DNA of 60,556 nucleotides from Neolentinus lepideus HHB14362 ss-1 (lineage: Eukaryota > Basidiomycota > Agaricomycetes > Gloeophyllales > Gloeophyllaceae): contig KV425663.1 in NCBI GenBank assembly GCA_001632425.1, positions 1-60,556 of the forward strand, written 5' to 3'. Position 1 is the first letter of the stretch, and each line of letters begins with the position of its first letter. This document shows positions 1-15,386 of this stretch, one piece after another. The notes below the pieces were generated by a model. It was not told the DNA's origin and did no database searches. It saw only the letters and a program-made list of their open reading frames with translations. The translations under genes and the position numbers were made by a program.

Positions 1-3
1 CCA

Positions 4-92
4 TGACAGAATATTTTGCGAAAGTAATTATATGGGATATCCATTTTGATCAACATTTTGCAGGTCCTCAAAGAGTGGGACTCCCGCAGTGT
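4..92 (-). repeat. Terminus of a dispersed repeat, left copy
   Basis: This segment is repeated in inverted orientation at 56151-56239. I count about 6 mismatches in 89 aligned bases. The similarity stops sharply at the same sequence, ACACTGCGGGAGT, in both places, as expected of a true element end. Read on the minus strand the copy begins at 92 and runs out of the window to the left. No coding sequence is visible in the part present. Confidence 0.75.
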
Positions 93-1910
93 TAATAGAA
101 CACGTCTCGGCAAATGCCGGAGGCCCTTCATGACTGCTTTTCAGTAAGGTGCAAGTTTCTCAATGGGAACATGACTTTAATTCCACAATAAATCTGAGTA
201 TATTGTTTTACACATTGTGGAATCGATCGTTGCAGTTCGATTTTTTACTTTTGTTGTCTTTCAGGTAGAAACTGCTATTTCATACGGCAAAAAACACACT
301 TAAAGGGCCTAAATAAAAAATCGAACTGAAAGACTCTATTCTATAGTGCACAAAACAATATATTCCGATTTTTATTTGAATTTACAGCGCATCTCCGTTC
401 CGAAACTTGCACCACAAGTCGCGCTCACATTTGGCTGCAGTGGCTGAAGCGTGACATGCGTGTCGGAGTTTAAAACTCATAGGCATTGCCCAGTACCAAT
501 CACTTCCTTAGTGTCCAAATCACTCATTTCTGCAATAAAAATGAGGTTCCCACGGCCGTTGGGGCTGGGAAAATCCGGTCACCGAATTTGTTGTCTTTGC
601 TTGTCCGGGACTGTAATACATACTGCATCCCACTGAAAAATGTGAAATATTGTTCGTAGAAGATACTTCGTGGAGTAGCGCGGCGAACCGGTATCACAGG
701 GGATAGTGGAATATCCACAAGAAGTAGCTCCCGGCGGTACGGAGTGCTATCATTTTGATCCGGGGCTCCAACGGTAATTTGCCAACGTTCCGTTGCTCTG
801 ACTTCCTTCGGTCGTGTACCGCTTGTTTGAACGTCGCCGGAGAGTTTGAGTTTGAGCAACATTATTGTTTCCTGCACGAGAAATAGAGTGATGGGCTGTT
901 GCTGTTCGGGCGGGTATAACTTGGTCCGTGCGCCGAAGCATGGTCTGCTCAGTCCACAATTAAAGGTTTACAGCGCTCGCTGGCACGCTACTAGTATGCT
1001 CTAGATCGTTCACTTCGTTGTCGAGACCACCTTTCTCCTTGTCGACGGCGTTTCAGTTCCCTTCCAATATCGAAAATCCAGTCTGCAGTAGAATTCATTG
1101 ATGATGTGATTCCGAAGCGATCAGGTTTGCATCCATCACTTCCTTGGACTCGGGGATCTGCAGCTCTGAGAGAGTGCGTAAATATGGAACTGGAATACCT
1201 TGATGCCGCCTGACAGCGCCAGCATACGTCTTGCTGTCGTTGCGAACAGCGCAGATCCAGACCGACGAGACGTGATGCGCAACGACGACGGATGTTGTTT
1301 CGAATGGCGGTCCCGAAAGCACCCCGGCGCTAAAACGCTAAACTTCATAAAACTCAAGCGAGCGCTTCGTATATCTTCCACCGATTGGGGCCGCCCTCGC
1401 CGCTCCACCGCCGCTGAAGCTTCTGCCACCCTAGAATACCGTAATTTCCGTCATCCCTGCATTGGTTGCTATGCGGTTCCGTCATGACGGTGAGTGTGCG
1501 CTACACCATTGGCCGAGTAGCTGGTGAAACGCATCCTGTGTGTCTGCCGGCCCTCGTGAACTTCCTTGCACACCACTTCCTGCCGGAATCTGGGGTTACA
1601 AGGTCGACGCATCTGTCACGACAAGACGATTTACCCGGGGAATAATGCTTGGTTGATGACTTAGAAGGCTGGACACGGCAGTGGAAGAGTGGCCCGGAGA
1701 ACACAACGTAACGCCCGCTACGCGTCAAGTACGAAATCAGTGGGCAAGCAGAAGAATGGAACGCGTCGTCGGTACAGTCACCGAAAATGTCCCGTAGCCG
1801 AGCATTAACCGATCTTTGTTCCAGGAATTCCTGATAATATCACATTATCACATCATCGAAGCTGACGAAGGCGTCCTTTCTTCCGGGCGGGCAGGCAACG
1901 CGCGACACGG
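93..1910. other. Intergenic, no gene recognised
   Basis: I see only short overlapping open frames on both strands with no recognisable domain. Two imperfect hairpins lie near the left repeat: TTCCACAAT at 181-189 pairs with ATTGTGGAA at 214-222, and an 18-base arm at 233-250 pairs with 311-328 with one mismatch. They may belong to the same mobile element or its neighbour. Confidence 0.5.
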
Positions 1911-1918
1911 TATAAAAG
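1911..1918 (+). promoter_or_regulatory. TATA box of the small secreted protein gene
   Basis: The sequence TATAAAAG lies 121 bp upstream of the ATG at 2032. A C/T-rich tract follows, typical of strongly expressed basidiomycete genes. Confidence 0.7.
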
Positions 1919-2031
1919 CCCATCCCGCTCCATCCCAGCGTTTCTCCATTGACTCCCAGTCAGTTTTCTGCCTCCTCTTTCAAGCCCGAAAACCTTTTCT
2001 GTAAACCCAACCCCCCCACGATCTTTACAAA

Positions 2032-2818
2032 ATGCGCTCTTTCACTGCCATCTTTTCCCTCGCTGCCTTCGCCTTCGCTGGCCTTACCTCCGCTGCGCCC
2101 ATCGACACCTCCGCCGCGTCGGGTGCCCTTGATACTGTCAAGGGAGCTGTCTCCAACTTCCCCAAAGTTGGCGGTGTGCCGAACAGCTTGAGCGCTCGCA
2201 CTGACGCTCCCCGAGGTGTACAGGAAATCTTGATCGATGTTCAGACCAAGATCACACCCTTGACCCAGCAAATCCGTATGTCAATTTGTCTGATGTTCGT
2301 TTACTCATATTTAATTTCTGTTGCAGAATTCTGCAATGCGCAGAACGCGACCGTCAATGTGCTGACTCCGATCATCCAGACTCTGTCGAGTACGCTCGAG
2401 GACGTTGTCCCTGAGCTCCAGGCGCTTGTTGGCCAGCCAATCGATGTTATCCTCGCCTCCACCACTGGTACCGCCCAGGTCACTGTCGGCGAGGTCGCTC
2501 ACCTTGTCGCAAACATCCTTACGCTCGTCTTTGGTGCACTCGGTACCGTCACCACCTTAGTCAAGGGCGAGCTCTCTGCGCTTACCCCCGTCGTCGCGCC
2601 CCTCGGGTGAGTTTCACTCTCGCTGTCTTTTGTTCGAACTCTGGCTTAGTCTTCGCGTTTCTAGTAATGCCGTTGGTCACCTCCTTCAGGCTGTCTTTGC
2701 TGCTGTCGGCTCCGTCGTCGGTGGCCTCTTGTCTGCCGTCCAAGGCCTCGTTCAGAATCTTGTTCCCATCATCCTGAACCTGAGCCTCGGCCAGGTGCTC
2801 TCCGTTCTGAACCTCTGA
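2032..2818 (+). CDS. Small secreted hydrophobic protein
   Basis: Three exons, 2032-2275, 2327-2606 and 2665-2818, give a 225-residue protein. Both introns (51 and 58 nt) have GT-AG ends, and the first would also read through in frame. The N-terminus is a clear signal peptide, MRSF followed by a hydrophobic core and a probable cleavage after Ala near residue 21. The mature protein has few charges, one visible Cys (in the FCNAQ region after intron 1), and long alternating runs of Val, Leu, Gly and Ala from about residue 130 to the end, ending in VLSVLNL. There is no transmembrane anchor pattern distinct from the general hydrophobicity. It resembles secreted mycelial proteins of the SC15 type from Schizophyllum, but that is from memory and uncertain. 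The TATA box at 1911 suggests strong regulated expression. A role in aerial growth or surface coating is only a guess. Confidence 0.85.
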
Positions 2819-3809
2819 AGGCACGATATTAGTATGTGCGCGTTATTTCTGCACTATCCTGCGTTGATTATTGAAGAAGCAAATTATTCTATAGACCCCT
2901 GCTTCGGCAATATCCTCCTCACGCATCACTTTAACTACTCACTCACTGTGCAGTCCTCGTACTAATAGTGTCATTAATCAATAATTCCTGGATCTCAATA
3001 CTCGTTGGTGTAAGCTCTAGAGTGATCTTCGATTCTTTGCGTGAAACGGCAGGCAAGTTTGACGTTAAGACTGTGTAGGTCCTGAGGAAATTTCGACCAC
3101 AGACGTGTGACGCATGTAAGTCATGTGACATAGCCGTTGCAGTGTCTTCATAGCACCTTCATCGTTTGATAGCATGGCACAGGATCTGCAAGGCTGTGGA
3201 AGGCAAAACTGCCACAGAACCTATGCCTTGTGCTCGTAGTCATTTCCCCCCGTTCGGCGCCTATCCTGACAAATCGGACACCAGTGCACGGGGGTGTCTA
3301 TTCAGTCACTTTTGCTATTAGAGCTCTGTCCATAATGCGAGGAGTTCTTGGGAGTTCACAGCATGTTGATAACGCAAATTTTGAAGGTTAATTATCCTAT
3401 TAACGCGGAGCAGATAGAAGGGGGCAAGTGTGGCTGATGCCACATTTGCCGTATGTGGACATTCCTATTTCTTTTTTATATTTTAGTGTACCCATAAGTC
3501 CTTATTAATAGTTGAAGGAGTACCGAGTTTGCTATCACGCAGTTGAGGTCAGGTCGGAGTAATCCTGGTCGAGTGGAGATGAGAAATCTGGTCTATCGTA
3601 ACTAAAGCCTTAACCTAGGCCTATACGTATTGTGGCAGGTGGCCTTAGACTTGTTGTGGCGGAAGCGCTAAATAATAAGTATTAATTATTAGTCAATAAC
3701 ACTGACGTTATATCAGTGTTAATTTACAGGACCCCGGATGGAGTTATCCGCGGGGCTCATAGCAAATACAGCTCTGTACTGCTTCGTCGACACTGCTCGT
3801 TTAAGAGCG
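2819..3809. other. Intergenic, no gene recognised
   Basis: About 1 kb between the secreted protein gene and ARG5,6. It is AT-rich around 3460-3500 and 3670-3720. No open frame longer than about 60 codons shows a recognisable domain. Confidence 0.5.
3698..3720. repeat. Short perfect hairpin upstream of ARG5,6
   Basis: AACACTGA at 3698-3705 is followed after 7 nt by its reverse complement TCAGTGTT at 3713-3720. It sits about 90 bp upstream of the TATA box. It could be a factor-binding dyad or a remnant of a small inverted-repeat element. Confidence 0.45.
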
Positions 3810-3817
3810 TATAAAAG
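3810..3817 (+). promoter_or_regulatory. TATA box of ARG5,6
   Basis: TATAAAAG lies 54 bp upstream of the ATG at 3864. This favours that ATG over the in-frame ATG at 3738, which lies upstream of the TATA box. Confidence 0.6.
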
Positions 3818-3863
3818 CTCGAATCGGCCCTGGCCGTATCGCCATCCATCTTCTTGGCCAACC

Positions 3864-6789
<2,926 letters not shown>

Positions 6790-7156
6790 AGTGCAGGATC
6801 ACTTGCCTACACTTACCATATTTCCATGATTAACAACTAAAAGTACTTATATCATAGTGGTAGAAAGCGCACTGTAGTAAATATGTTAAATGGGTCGGGG
6901 TAGAGTCCGGTATTCCGAGTCTGGGTCAGAAATAGACACTTTATGGAAACGAGTGACCTGCGAGACCCTGAAACATTTTAAGTATTTTAGAGCCTGAAGC
7001 TTGCACTGAGGCCCTCCATGAGCAATCAATGCACGCTGCACTTAGCGTGAAAGTTGTGCAATCGGGTATGGTCCCCGGGCCACAATGACTGTGGAGTGCC
7101 GACAACACTTGTGCATTGTTGTATCGCCCTGAGACTGTCGCGTCCTATCAGACTTC
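6790..7156. other. Intergenic between ARG5,6 and calcineurin
   Basis: 367 bp holding the 3-prime end of ARG5,6 and the promoter of the calcineurin gene. I see no separate gene and no clear TATA box. Confidence 0.5.
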
Positions 7157-9561
7157 ATGGCCAACGACGGCCAGGACCCTTCTAACTACTACCAGAGCGC
7201 ACTCTACCGCATCCAAGAGCGAGAAACGACGCCCAGAGCTGTGCCTCGTGTGCATCCTTCCACGAAGATGATGACCGAGCGGCAGGTCAAGTCTGTTCGT
7301 AGATCTTCGTTTCCCGAAATCGTGCGGTTCTTTTGTGTTTCGTGCAATGACCTCTCCCACAGGTTCCTGAGCCGGCTGTGTTCAAGCCCTCGGATGAACA
7401 GCTCTGGACTATCGATGCGACGGGCGTGCGCAAACCGAACGTGGACTTCCTGAGGAACCATTTCTATCGGGAAGGTCGGTTGACCGAGTTACAAGCACTG
7501 TCTATTCTTCAGCAAGCGACGGAGGTCTTGTCTAGGGAGCCTAACCTGCTGAATGTTGATGGTCCCGTAACAAGTACGTCTTGGGTTGTCCTCTTTGGCC
7601 CAGATCCCTGACATGAGCCCGGCGGACGCGCTCAGTATGTGGAGATATCCACGGCCAATATGTAAGCCTGCCACCCTGACTATCGATCTGTTCCCCCTCT
7701 GAACTTCCTGTCAGTACGATCTACTAAAGCTGTTTGAGATCGGAGGACCTGTGACAAACGGCAACTACCTGTTTCTGGGAGATTATGTGGATCGAGGTTG
7801 TTTTGGTATCGAAGTGAGCGCTTTCTCTTCCCTCGCAACCATTGCTCCACCAACAGCCAACTCGCACGCGACAGTGTCTATTGTATCTGTATACCCTGAA
7901 GATATGGTATCCTAATCAAGTTTCCATGTTACGAGGGAACCACGAATGTCGCCACTTGACCGAATACTTTACGTTCAAGCGGGAATGTGAGCCAGTTTAC
8001 GACACGAGCGATTCTGTACCTTACTCCCACCCACATAAGGTCTCCACAAGTATTCCGTCCGCATATACGAGGCGTGTATACAGTCATTCTGTGCGCTACC
8101 TGTGGCAGCGGTCGTCGATGGGCGGTTCTTTTGTGTCCATGGAGGAATCTCTCCCGAGCTCAACACGCTCGACGATTTGTATCGAGTAAAGATGCTATCT
8201 CATTTCCCTCAACGACAGTAGTAATCTGGCTATCCCAGATGAACCGTTTCCAAGAACCTGGCTCTCATGGTCTATTGTGCGATTTGTTGTGGGCGGACCC
8301 GATCGCCGAATTCGATAGACCCGACGAGTCAAGAACATTCGGCTTCTCACACAATGAAACAAGGGGCTGCTCGTTCTTTTTCACGTCAGTTGCCATCGAA
8401 TTCGTAATACGCCTGCCGACGTTAATCTTCATTACCAGATATGCCGCTGCCTGCTCGTTCCTGGAAAGGAACGAGTTACTTGGCATTATACGTGGCCACG
8501 AAGCGCAAGATGAAGGGCGAGTGCATTGCCTCTTCCGCGGAGCTGACGGTTTCTTAACGTATTCTGACAACCAGATATCGCATGTACCGGAAGACGCCCA
8601 TAAAGAAGTTCACCTCCGTGATCACAATATTCTCCGCTCCGAATTATCTCGATGTATACCATAATCGTGGTGCCGTTCTTAAGTATGCCAACAAGAATAT
8701 TACGATCCGGCAGTTTAACTGGACATCGCATCCCTATTGGTTACCAAACTTCATGGACGCGTTCACATGGAGCTTGCCATTTGTCGGAGCCAAGAGTACG
8801 TTAGGCTCGTCATTCCAGGCATATGCGAGCTCAAAATCGTGTTTTCTCGAGTCACCGAGATGCTTCTGGCCATTCTGAGCATTTGCAGCGAAGAGGAGCT
8901 CGACTCCGTAGAATCCGATGAGGACGAAACGCGCAACGTGACGACTCTGGGCATGACGCCAAGTGAGCTTGCGCAGCGGAGACAGGAAATCAAGAACAAG
9001 ATCTTGGCGGTTGGCAAGATGCAGAGGATCTTCCAACTTCTCAGGTTCGACTTCACTCCTGCACCACAGTAATAACACAACTCTAACATGATTCGTATTA
9101 CGATGACAGAGAAGAAGCTGAGAGTGCGTCAGAGCTGTCCCCTGACAGCGAGAACCCTTTGTCATCGACGCTCGCACCGCGTCTTGGCCCTGATGCGCTG
9201 TCAGTGCAAGGCAACAACATGCGACGATACATCCGAACCTTTGAGGATGCGTGAGTTTTATCTGCATGTTCTGCGAGCCTCTAATTCAAGGGTTCCCAAT
9301 GAATTTTCCAGACGTCGGTCTGATATGGTCAATGAGAGACTGCCTGAGTTTACGCCTCAGCCTACGTCCTTCCCTCTGGTCCCCGCGCCGAGTATGCGTA
9401 TGCAGAAGTCGGGGAATGCTGGGAACATGGAGGTTCTCATCAAACGTGTCTTGGAGGAGTCTGAAGCTGGAGATATAGTGGAAACAATTGCGGATCGTAT
9501 TGCACAGGGTAGACGTGTCACTGGAAGACCTAGAGCACTGAAGCGGTTTGAGACAACATGA
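7157..9561 (+). CDS. CNA1: Calcineurin (PP2B) catalytic subunit A
   Basis: Twelve exons (7157-7294, 7363-7573, 7636-7661, 7715-7813, 7875-7986, 8040-8185, 8239-8384, 8439-8516, 8575-8795, 8852-9044, 9110-9250, 9312-9561) give 586 residues. It is a calcium- and calmodulin-activated Ser/Thr phosphatase. Metallophosphatase motifs are intact: CGDIHGQ (about 118-124), GDYVDRG (147-153), RGNHE (178-182), and HGG (about 229-231). After the catalytic core come the calcineurin-B-binding helix ([16 protein letters not shown]), a calmodulin-binding stretch (RNK-like [15 protein letters not shown]), and an autoinhibitory segment ([17 protein letters not shown]). This order is diagnostic for calcineurin A. 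The intron 8517-8574 must use a GC donor to keep the conserved GYRMYRK reading. Some positions differ from the usual sequence, such as Gly for Ala in IIRGHEAQD, so it may be a diverged or second copy. Confidence 0.95.
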
Positions 9562-12500
9562 TATATGTATGATGTCAGGAGGCATCTCAGTGATAGTGGT
9601 TTTTTCTCTTACATAGTTTGTCGTCAGTCGGGATTTTATGGATAATATGATGCTATCAAACAAGAGGGTTCGAGACCGATGCCACGAGCTAACAACGTAG
9701 TTGCTTGGGACGGGATTGAGGGTGTCCAGCGGTCCCTTCTTGAGTCACACCGTTTACTTGAACTTGAGCCTTGGAATGCAGTGGTCTCTGTCTGTATGAC
9801 CCACTCATCTATCAAGGGCACTACCACGAGAACATTTCTGCTCGCCCGTAACCGAGAGCTGCGGACCTTCAGACCTCGAAAGATCCCGGCGCTACAGTCT
9901 TGTCGGGAGTCACCTGTCTGGTGAGAAAAATAAGAGACACATATTCATAGGCGTACCACAGTGGTAGCGGAAAAGGTACCCGGGCTGTGCATGACGTCTC
10001 GCTCAACTCTTGTAAAACGTGTGGACTGAGAAATGCGCTGATACGTCGAAAGATCGTAGCTGCACAGCACAGCGCTGTTGACGATCAATAGCAATCGCTA
10101 GCATCTCAATGGCGCAACAAACTGAAAGACAGTATTTACCCTAGTGTCGACCCAGAAAGAGTATAGCTAGCTGCTAAGTGCAAGATTGTTACTGGCAGGT
10201 CAGGTCGATTTGCGAGCTAAGTTGACCCCATCAGCTATGTGCTAGAGCTTAACGTTTCCTGGAACACGAATTAACAAGAATCAGCTATGGTCAGGACAAT
10301 AGTCGTGGTTTGGAAACCTACAGCTTCCATGCATAATCGCATGTCACATCGTATCCACTATGTTTAAATGGGTAGCACATATTCCGAGATACAATGAATA
10401 TGAAGTTCAATACAGACGTCAAGCAAAACTGACGGAAATGAGTGATCTTGGGATGCGCACCAGAACGGAAGCATAACCGTCTGCTGCAAGGCGGCAGAAT
10501 ACCCGCCTATCTGTCACGAAAGGGGAGGGCAAGACATTCTTTTATAAGAGTACAGAACGGTCTGCTCACCATTTCCGAACCGGATCGCTCCAGCCAGACC
10601 ATACTCAAGGAGTGGAGGGGGTCCATCACCTGAGCAGTCTTCGGTCTTTGGAGGCTAGTCGCACCTAAAATTCAGCGAACGTCAACTTCATCAGCATCAC
10701 CCGTTCTTACGATCATGCAATTCGTGCCGACTGTCTAGGGAATTCCCGTGACCAATTAACTGCTTTTGACGATGGCACTGACCACCTGCATGTTCGTCGC
10801 CGCATCCCACTGGCAGTATTGCACATATCATTTAGAATGGCAATATTGTGGGAGTTCGCCCGAGGATAACCGCAGAAACTAATCCTCCAGCAAAAGGCAG
10901 GCTCGGGGAGAATTTGGCTAGGAAAGCTCATAAGGCGATAAATCGAACGGTATCCGAAACGATCATTGATTATCGGATGGAGCAAATCTTGCCGTTAGCA
11001 GCAGTTCACCGGGATATGGGTCACCGAACTCTTTAGTTCGCTTGAAGAGCACTGACCTGTGCCACAAGTCAAAGAGGAGCGAATGCAAGATATCTTGCCC
11101 ACGGGCCGGACTCCGATCGCCGCCTTGTGCGGAAAGAGAAATATGTATAAATCTTCAGCCAATCCAGCCGCCTTGCGAAAGGCTATAATGGAAGGTTTGC
11201 TAGATGACTATAGTTAGATTGCCAGAAGAAATGAAGGTACAAGGTAGGTTAGACCGTCATAATTGCGTCGAAGAGTCTGCTCTAGACAGCTTGAACGTCC
11301 GGGCATAAATGCACGGCGACCGTGACGGCTTTGCAATCGTTTCCGCATAGCCTTCCTCCTCAGACGTACCGATGCCGGCAAACGTCCCGCGTTTCCAGAG
11401 TGGACAAGAAACCGAAATTCATGTGCAGAGCAAACACTCATGTCCACGCTCCCGAGAGCGGATGCGAGGTCGTCCTCAGAAACTCCAGCAACCTTGAATA
11501 CGTACTGTACGTTACTTCATTGACAATTTACATTTGAGGGTAGTATGCTCTTCAACGAGATGGCTTGCGAAACCCACGAAAACGAAGAGAACCTGGGTCT
11601 GCTTCCAAATCGCTTCTGTGTAATCAAAATCAGAGTCAAACATACGTGGCAGCATCTCATTTCCACTCATCGCCACGGGTCCCTGATTAACTGGCTTTAT
11701 TATCGTCCACCTACGGAGGTTCACAGTGAGCAGTTGTGAGCCTGGGCGGACATAGATCACCTTCCATACCCAGTGCGGGATATATTCAACCCTGAACTTA
11801 GTAGAGTGTTTCCCTTGGATCAAGTGCGTCTTCTTCCGTGGTCCGTAGAATTTCTCTATTGTGAGCTGTATCATGCTAATCCAGGAGTCCTGTTTTCCAA
11901 ACCTCTCTACACCCGCCTTCTACATCCGTACGGTGTTACAAAAACCAAGTGACGCTTTCGCAGTTGTTAAGAACGTTCTCAGCTATCGATTCTCAATCTA
12001 GACTTGGTACGCGTCTCCTAAAAAAGACTTAGTAGGCGAGCAACTGTCTTTAATGGAGACTTGTACCGGTTTACTTTACGCGCGTTAGAAGCCTCCCTTG
12101 ACTCCGTTCATCGTCCGGAAAAGGCATAACTAGCACATGCCTCTGTCTCAAAGAGGAGGTCAGTGACCGACACAATGGGTGGTTGATGCCGCACGTCGGC
12201 AGACTCCTCCAGAGCCTCCTGCATCTGCACTTTTGCAGCTACGAGTAGGGTGTAGAAAAACGCTGATTTTACTATCTTGCAGCTACTGATGAATACAACA
12301 CCATCCCCCTTTTCGACTTCACGAAAAAGTGTAACTTGAAAATCTCGAAAACTCACATTGAAGATTAGACTGATTATTGATACCACTGATCCGAGCCAAT
12401 TTTCGGTGTCACAAGTAGATTATCAGACATGATATTTTAGATAGATACATCAATTAAGCTACAGTGCAGTATTCTAAAGCATAGGACAGACGAGGAGGAG

Positions 12501-14572
12501 GATAAAACACTGCAATGAAGAGCCAGCCGGTGTGTGCCGGTGCGACCGCCACAATACGCACGTGGTGCCATTGCGTCGGTGCAAGCTCCCCTGAATCAGG
12601 TAACTGTCGCTTCCTAAACGGGCGGAAGGGAGGACTCCCTAGCGTGCATCGGAAATATGCACTAGCCTATCTCAATCAGGGTATATCAGTGGCTGAACTC
12701 AGGACCTAAATTGTACAGCTGGATACTGCGATTAGCACCCTCCTTCCTTTCGTGAAGGCTTGAAGTTTCACGGATACCAAGCACCGAGGAAAAATATCTA
12801 TGGCTCGGTATTCATTTCAATAAAACCGGACATACTTGAATTTTGTTGATCCGCCGTTCGTGCAACTCAAAAATTTCAGTCGAAGAAGAGTCATGGGGCA
12901 GGTAGCTCACGTTCTACGCCCGTTACTTTAGTTGTATTAGTGAGTCTTGTCAGATCGGTTACCGCCTATGTCTGCTTATACGCACGGTACTTCACCAAAT
13001 TCAGCATCGTTCCGAAACACCGCGTAGCAGAAACCGATCGCTTGTTTTTGTACAGATGATACCCTTTTTAATCCTCTCAAGATTTATGACGCTACAAACT
13101 CAAGATATTTCCCGCTCTGTGCATTAGCTGGGAAACGGTAAGCGGGATCGGCGAGTGTAAGGGCAGCCTGTTTACATGTGGAGATTTTCAGTTGATTCCT
13201 CTGAAAGTTTGTCCATCAGGCATCCGATGCAGCACGTGTGCCGCATATTAGCGAGCGTTGCGGCCATTCCCTGGTAACTACACCAATACAGCTATTCAAA
13301 GAGTTGCCAATTCGACGTACTGGATACAACTTATGCAGGGTCTTCGCAAGGTCCGCACGCCATGTGTCGAGCTCATAAAAGTAAGTTCTTCGTAATTTCT
13401 GTCGGGCTTCGCAGCACACCCGAAAGGTATGGTGGTACACTTACTATATTGAGCTGTGGTAGTGTTCTTTTGACTCTGAAGGACTCGGCAATTATCCATC
13501 AGGCGGTGAGGAGGACTTGGATTGTGCAGGATTTATTTACAATGATAACATCATGCAGTAGCAGGCCTGCTCGGCCATTGCATTTTTCGAGTCTATAACC
13601 GATCTCAGGACATGTATCCACCACAATGGCGTCACTCGGTATTGTGTCAATCAAGTATACCTGAATAGCAGTTCTCCTGTGGCGAGGTCACCTGTCAGGC
13701 GGGTTGAAGCTTAAGTATGGCGCGTAGGCTATTTCAATCGACCCTGCAACAGACCGCGAAACGATATGTGCTGTGACATAGCGTGGAGGATGCAAACCTT
13801 CGGAGAGGTTGAGATCACAGATCTGCCTCTGACGGTCGCTGTCTAACTGCAGTTCCGATGATTATCACTATTGTACCTGGACAGATCTGCTAACCGGCTG
13901 AGAAGATATAGGCCATCTTTTACAGAATCAGCTTTCCGACGCACCAGTGCGGGCGCATAGATACTCAGCAACACACAAGTATCGTCACAGACTCCTGGTG
14001 GCTCCCGTGCAATGATGCACAGAAGAAGGCGGCTCTATCATTGTCCTGCGTGGCTCCGTGTGGCTTGCCATACGTTATCGAGAACCTTACGTTCCGCAGT
14101 GATGCCGTCTCGTCTCCAATGGATCATCGGCGTCATCCCGGCAACCAGAAGTTAGTGACCCCGAAGAACTTTGCGGTGAAACACTGATAATATTAGACGG
14201 CACAGTATCATGCCCCGGCAGAAGAACAAGCCAGGATGATCTGCTAATGTAAGTACCTGGTAATGCCACGCGGGGATGGCAGTTTGGTTCAATACTCGCA
14301 CGCATGCTCGGTCCTCGGCGGAGCGCGACACGATCGATGTGTCCAGGGCACCTCCTGGAAGTTTGTTAGGTAAATGCCCCGAAGTAGTCCTCTTCTATGG
14401 GCATGCCCGAGACAAAACGTGGGGACCTGCCTTTCATTTACCTATCATTGAGCGTACGTGCTTCCTTGATTGCCTTATACTTGACCAATTCCCAAGTGTC
14501 CCATCCAGGACCCACAAATTCGCGTGTGTATTTCTGTTACTGTGAAGTACGCGGCACAGCATAACCTTCGTC
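9562..14572. other. Gene-poor 5-kb region
   Basis: No frame here carries a domain I recognise. The longest, 11512-11874 on the minus strand (120 codons), has a composition without domain-like features and no sensible splice partners. Stop codons are dense in all frames. I saw no long inverted or direct repeat, so it may be old, decayed mobile DNA or simply long regulatory spacing. Confidence 0.45.
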
Positions 14573-14580
14573 TATATAAG
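14573..14580 (+). promoter_or_regulatory. TATA box of the methyltransferase-like gene
   Basis: TATATAAG lies 53 bp upstream of the ATG at 14626, the usual spacing for a TATA promoter with a short leader. Confidence 0.65.
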
Positions 14581-14625
14581 GTGGACTCGTCCCTGTAGCT
14601 ATGCAGTTGTCACGTTCGGTGAACA

Positions 14626-15386
14626 ATGTACTCCCCATCTCTTAGGATTGCACTCCTCTTAATATGCGCGGCTTCGGCACATTTATGCTTCCGTGCACCC
14701 AATCCCCCTCCACCGGAAGAGGAACAATTGAAGAAGACTAATACCTTTGAGAGAAAGGTACGATGGGTCACGTTCAGCTGCCAGGCGCGTTTATGCATTT
14801 TCAATGCCTCTTATCATTCTCTTATATGTACTCGTTTCTTCCACAGACTGGAGCGGGCCTCGCAGCTCTGTGCGATGCCCTGGCGACGTACGGGGTGGCC
14901 TTCGCACCCACACAATTCCAACGCTATACATGTCTCAGGCGTCTGCCGCTGGGACTCCTAGAACTTGAGCCCATGTTCCTGCTGGGCGTATCCTTAATGG
15001 TCTTCGGGTGCTTTGTTCGCCGGTGGTGTTTCCGTACACTGGGACGCTTCTTCACATTCGAAGTGAGCATGAGTCCATGTCACCGCCTCGTCACGGATGG
15101 GCCGTACGCGTACGTTCGCCATCCCAGCTACACGGGTATATTCCTTGTGTTAGCGGGAGCTACGATCGTCATGTGCTCGCACAATTCGTGGTTCCGGCAG
15201 TGCGGGGTCTTGGAGAGGGGAGGGGCACCTGTGCTCGCGGCGTGGATGGCATTGTGTCTTTGGTCGACGAATTGCTTGAGGCTGAGACTGAAGGTGGAGG
15301 ACGAGGAACTGAAGATCAGGTTCGGGAAGTTCTGGGAAGATTATGCTGCTCGGGTACCGTATACGCTTATACCGGGTTTCGTCTAG
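14626..15386 (+). CDS. Protein-S-isoprenylcysteine O-methyltransferase-like (ICMT/Ste14 family)
   Basis: Two exons, 14626-14757 and 14847-15386, joined by an 89-nt GT-AG intron, give 223 residues. Family members methylate the C-terminal prenylated Cys of CaaX proteins such as Ras and mating pheromones, at the ER membrane. The diagnostic motif GPYAYVRHPSYTG lies near residues 130-142, and the C-terminal signature (VEDEELKIRFGKFWEDYAARVPY, written here in parts: VEDEEL, then FWEDYA, then RVPYTLIP) is also typical. Hydrophobic segments are present at residues 6-22, near 75-95, around 145-160 and near 175-190. The first exon is the least conserved part. Agaricomycetes often carry several such paralogues beside the true Ste14, so I do not assign the yeast symbol. 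Confidence 0.88.

Noticed and set aside
3738..3863. Upstream in-frame ATG of ARG5,6 at 3738
   Set aside because: The TATA box at 3810 lies downstream of it, and the ATG at 3864 begins an ideal mitochondrial presequence.
11512..11874. 120-codon minus-strand frame in the gene-poor region
   Set aside because: No start context, no domain, no splice partner, and an accidental-looking composition.
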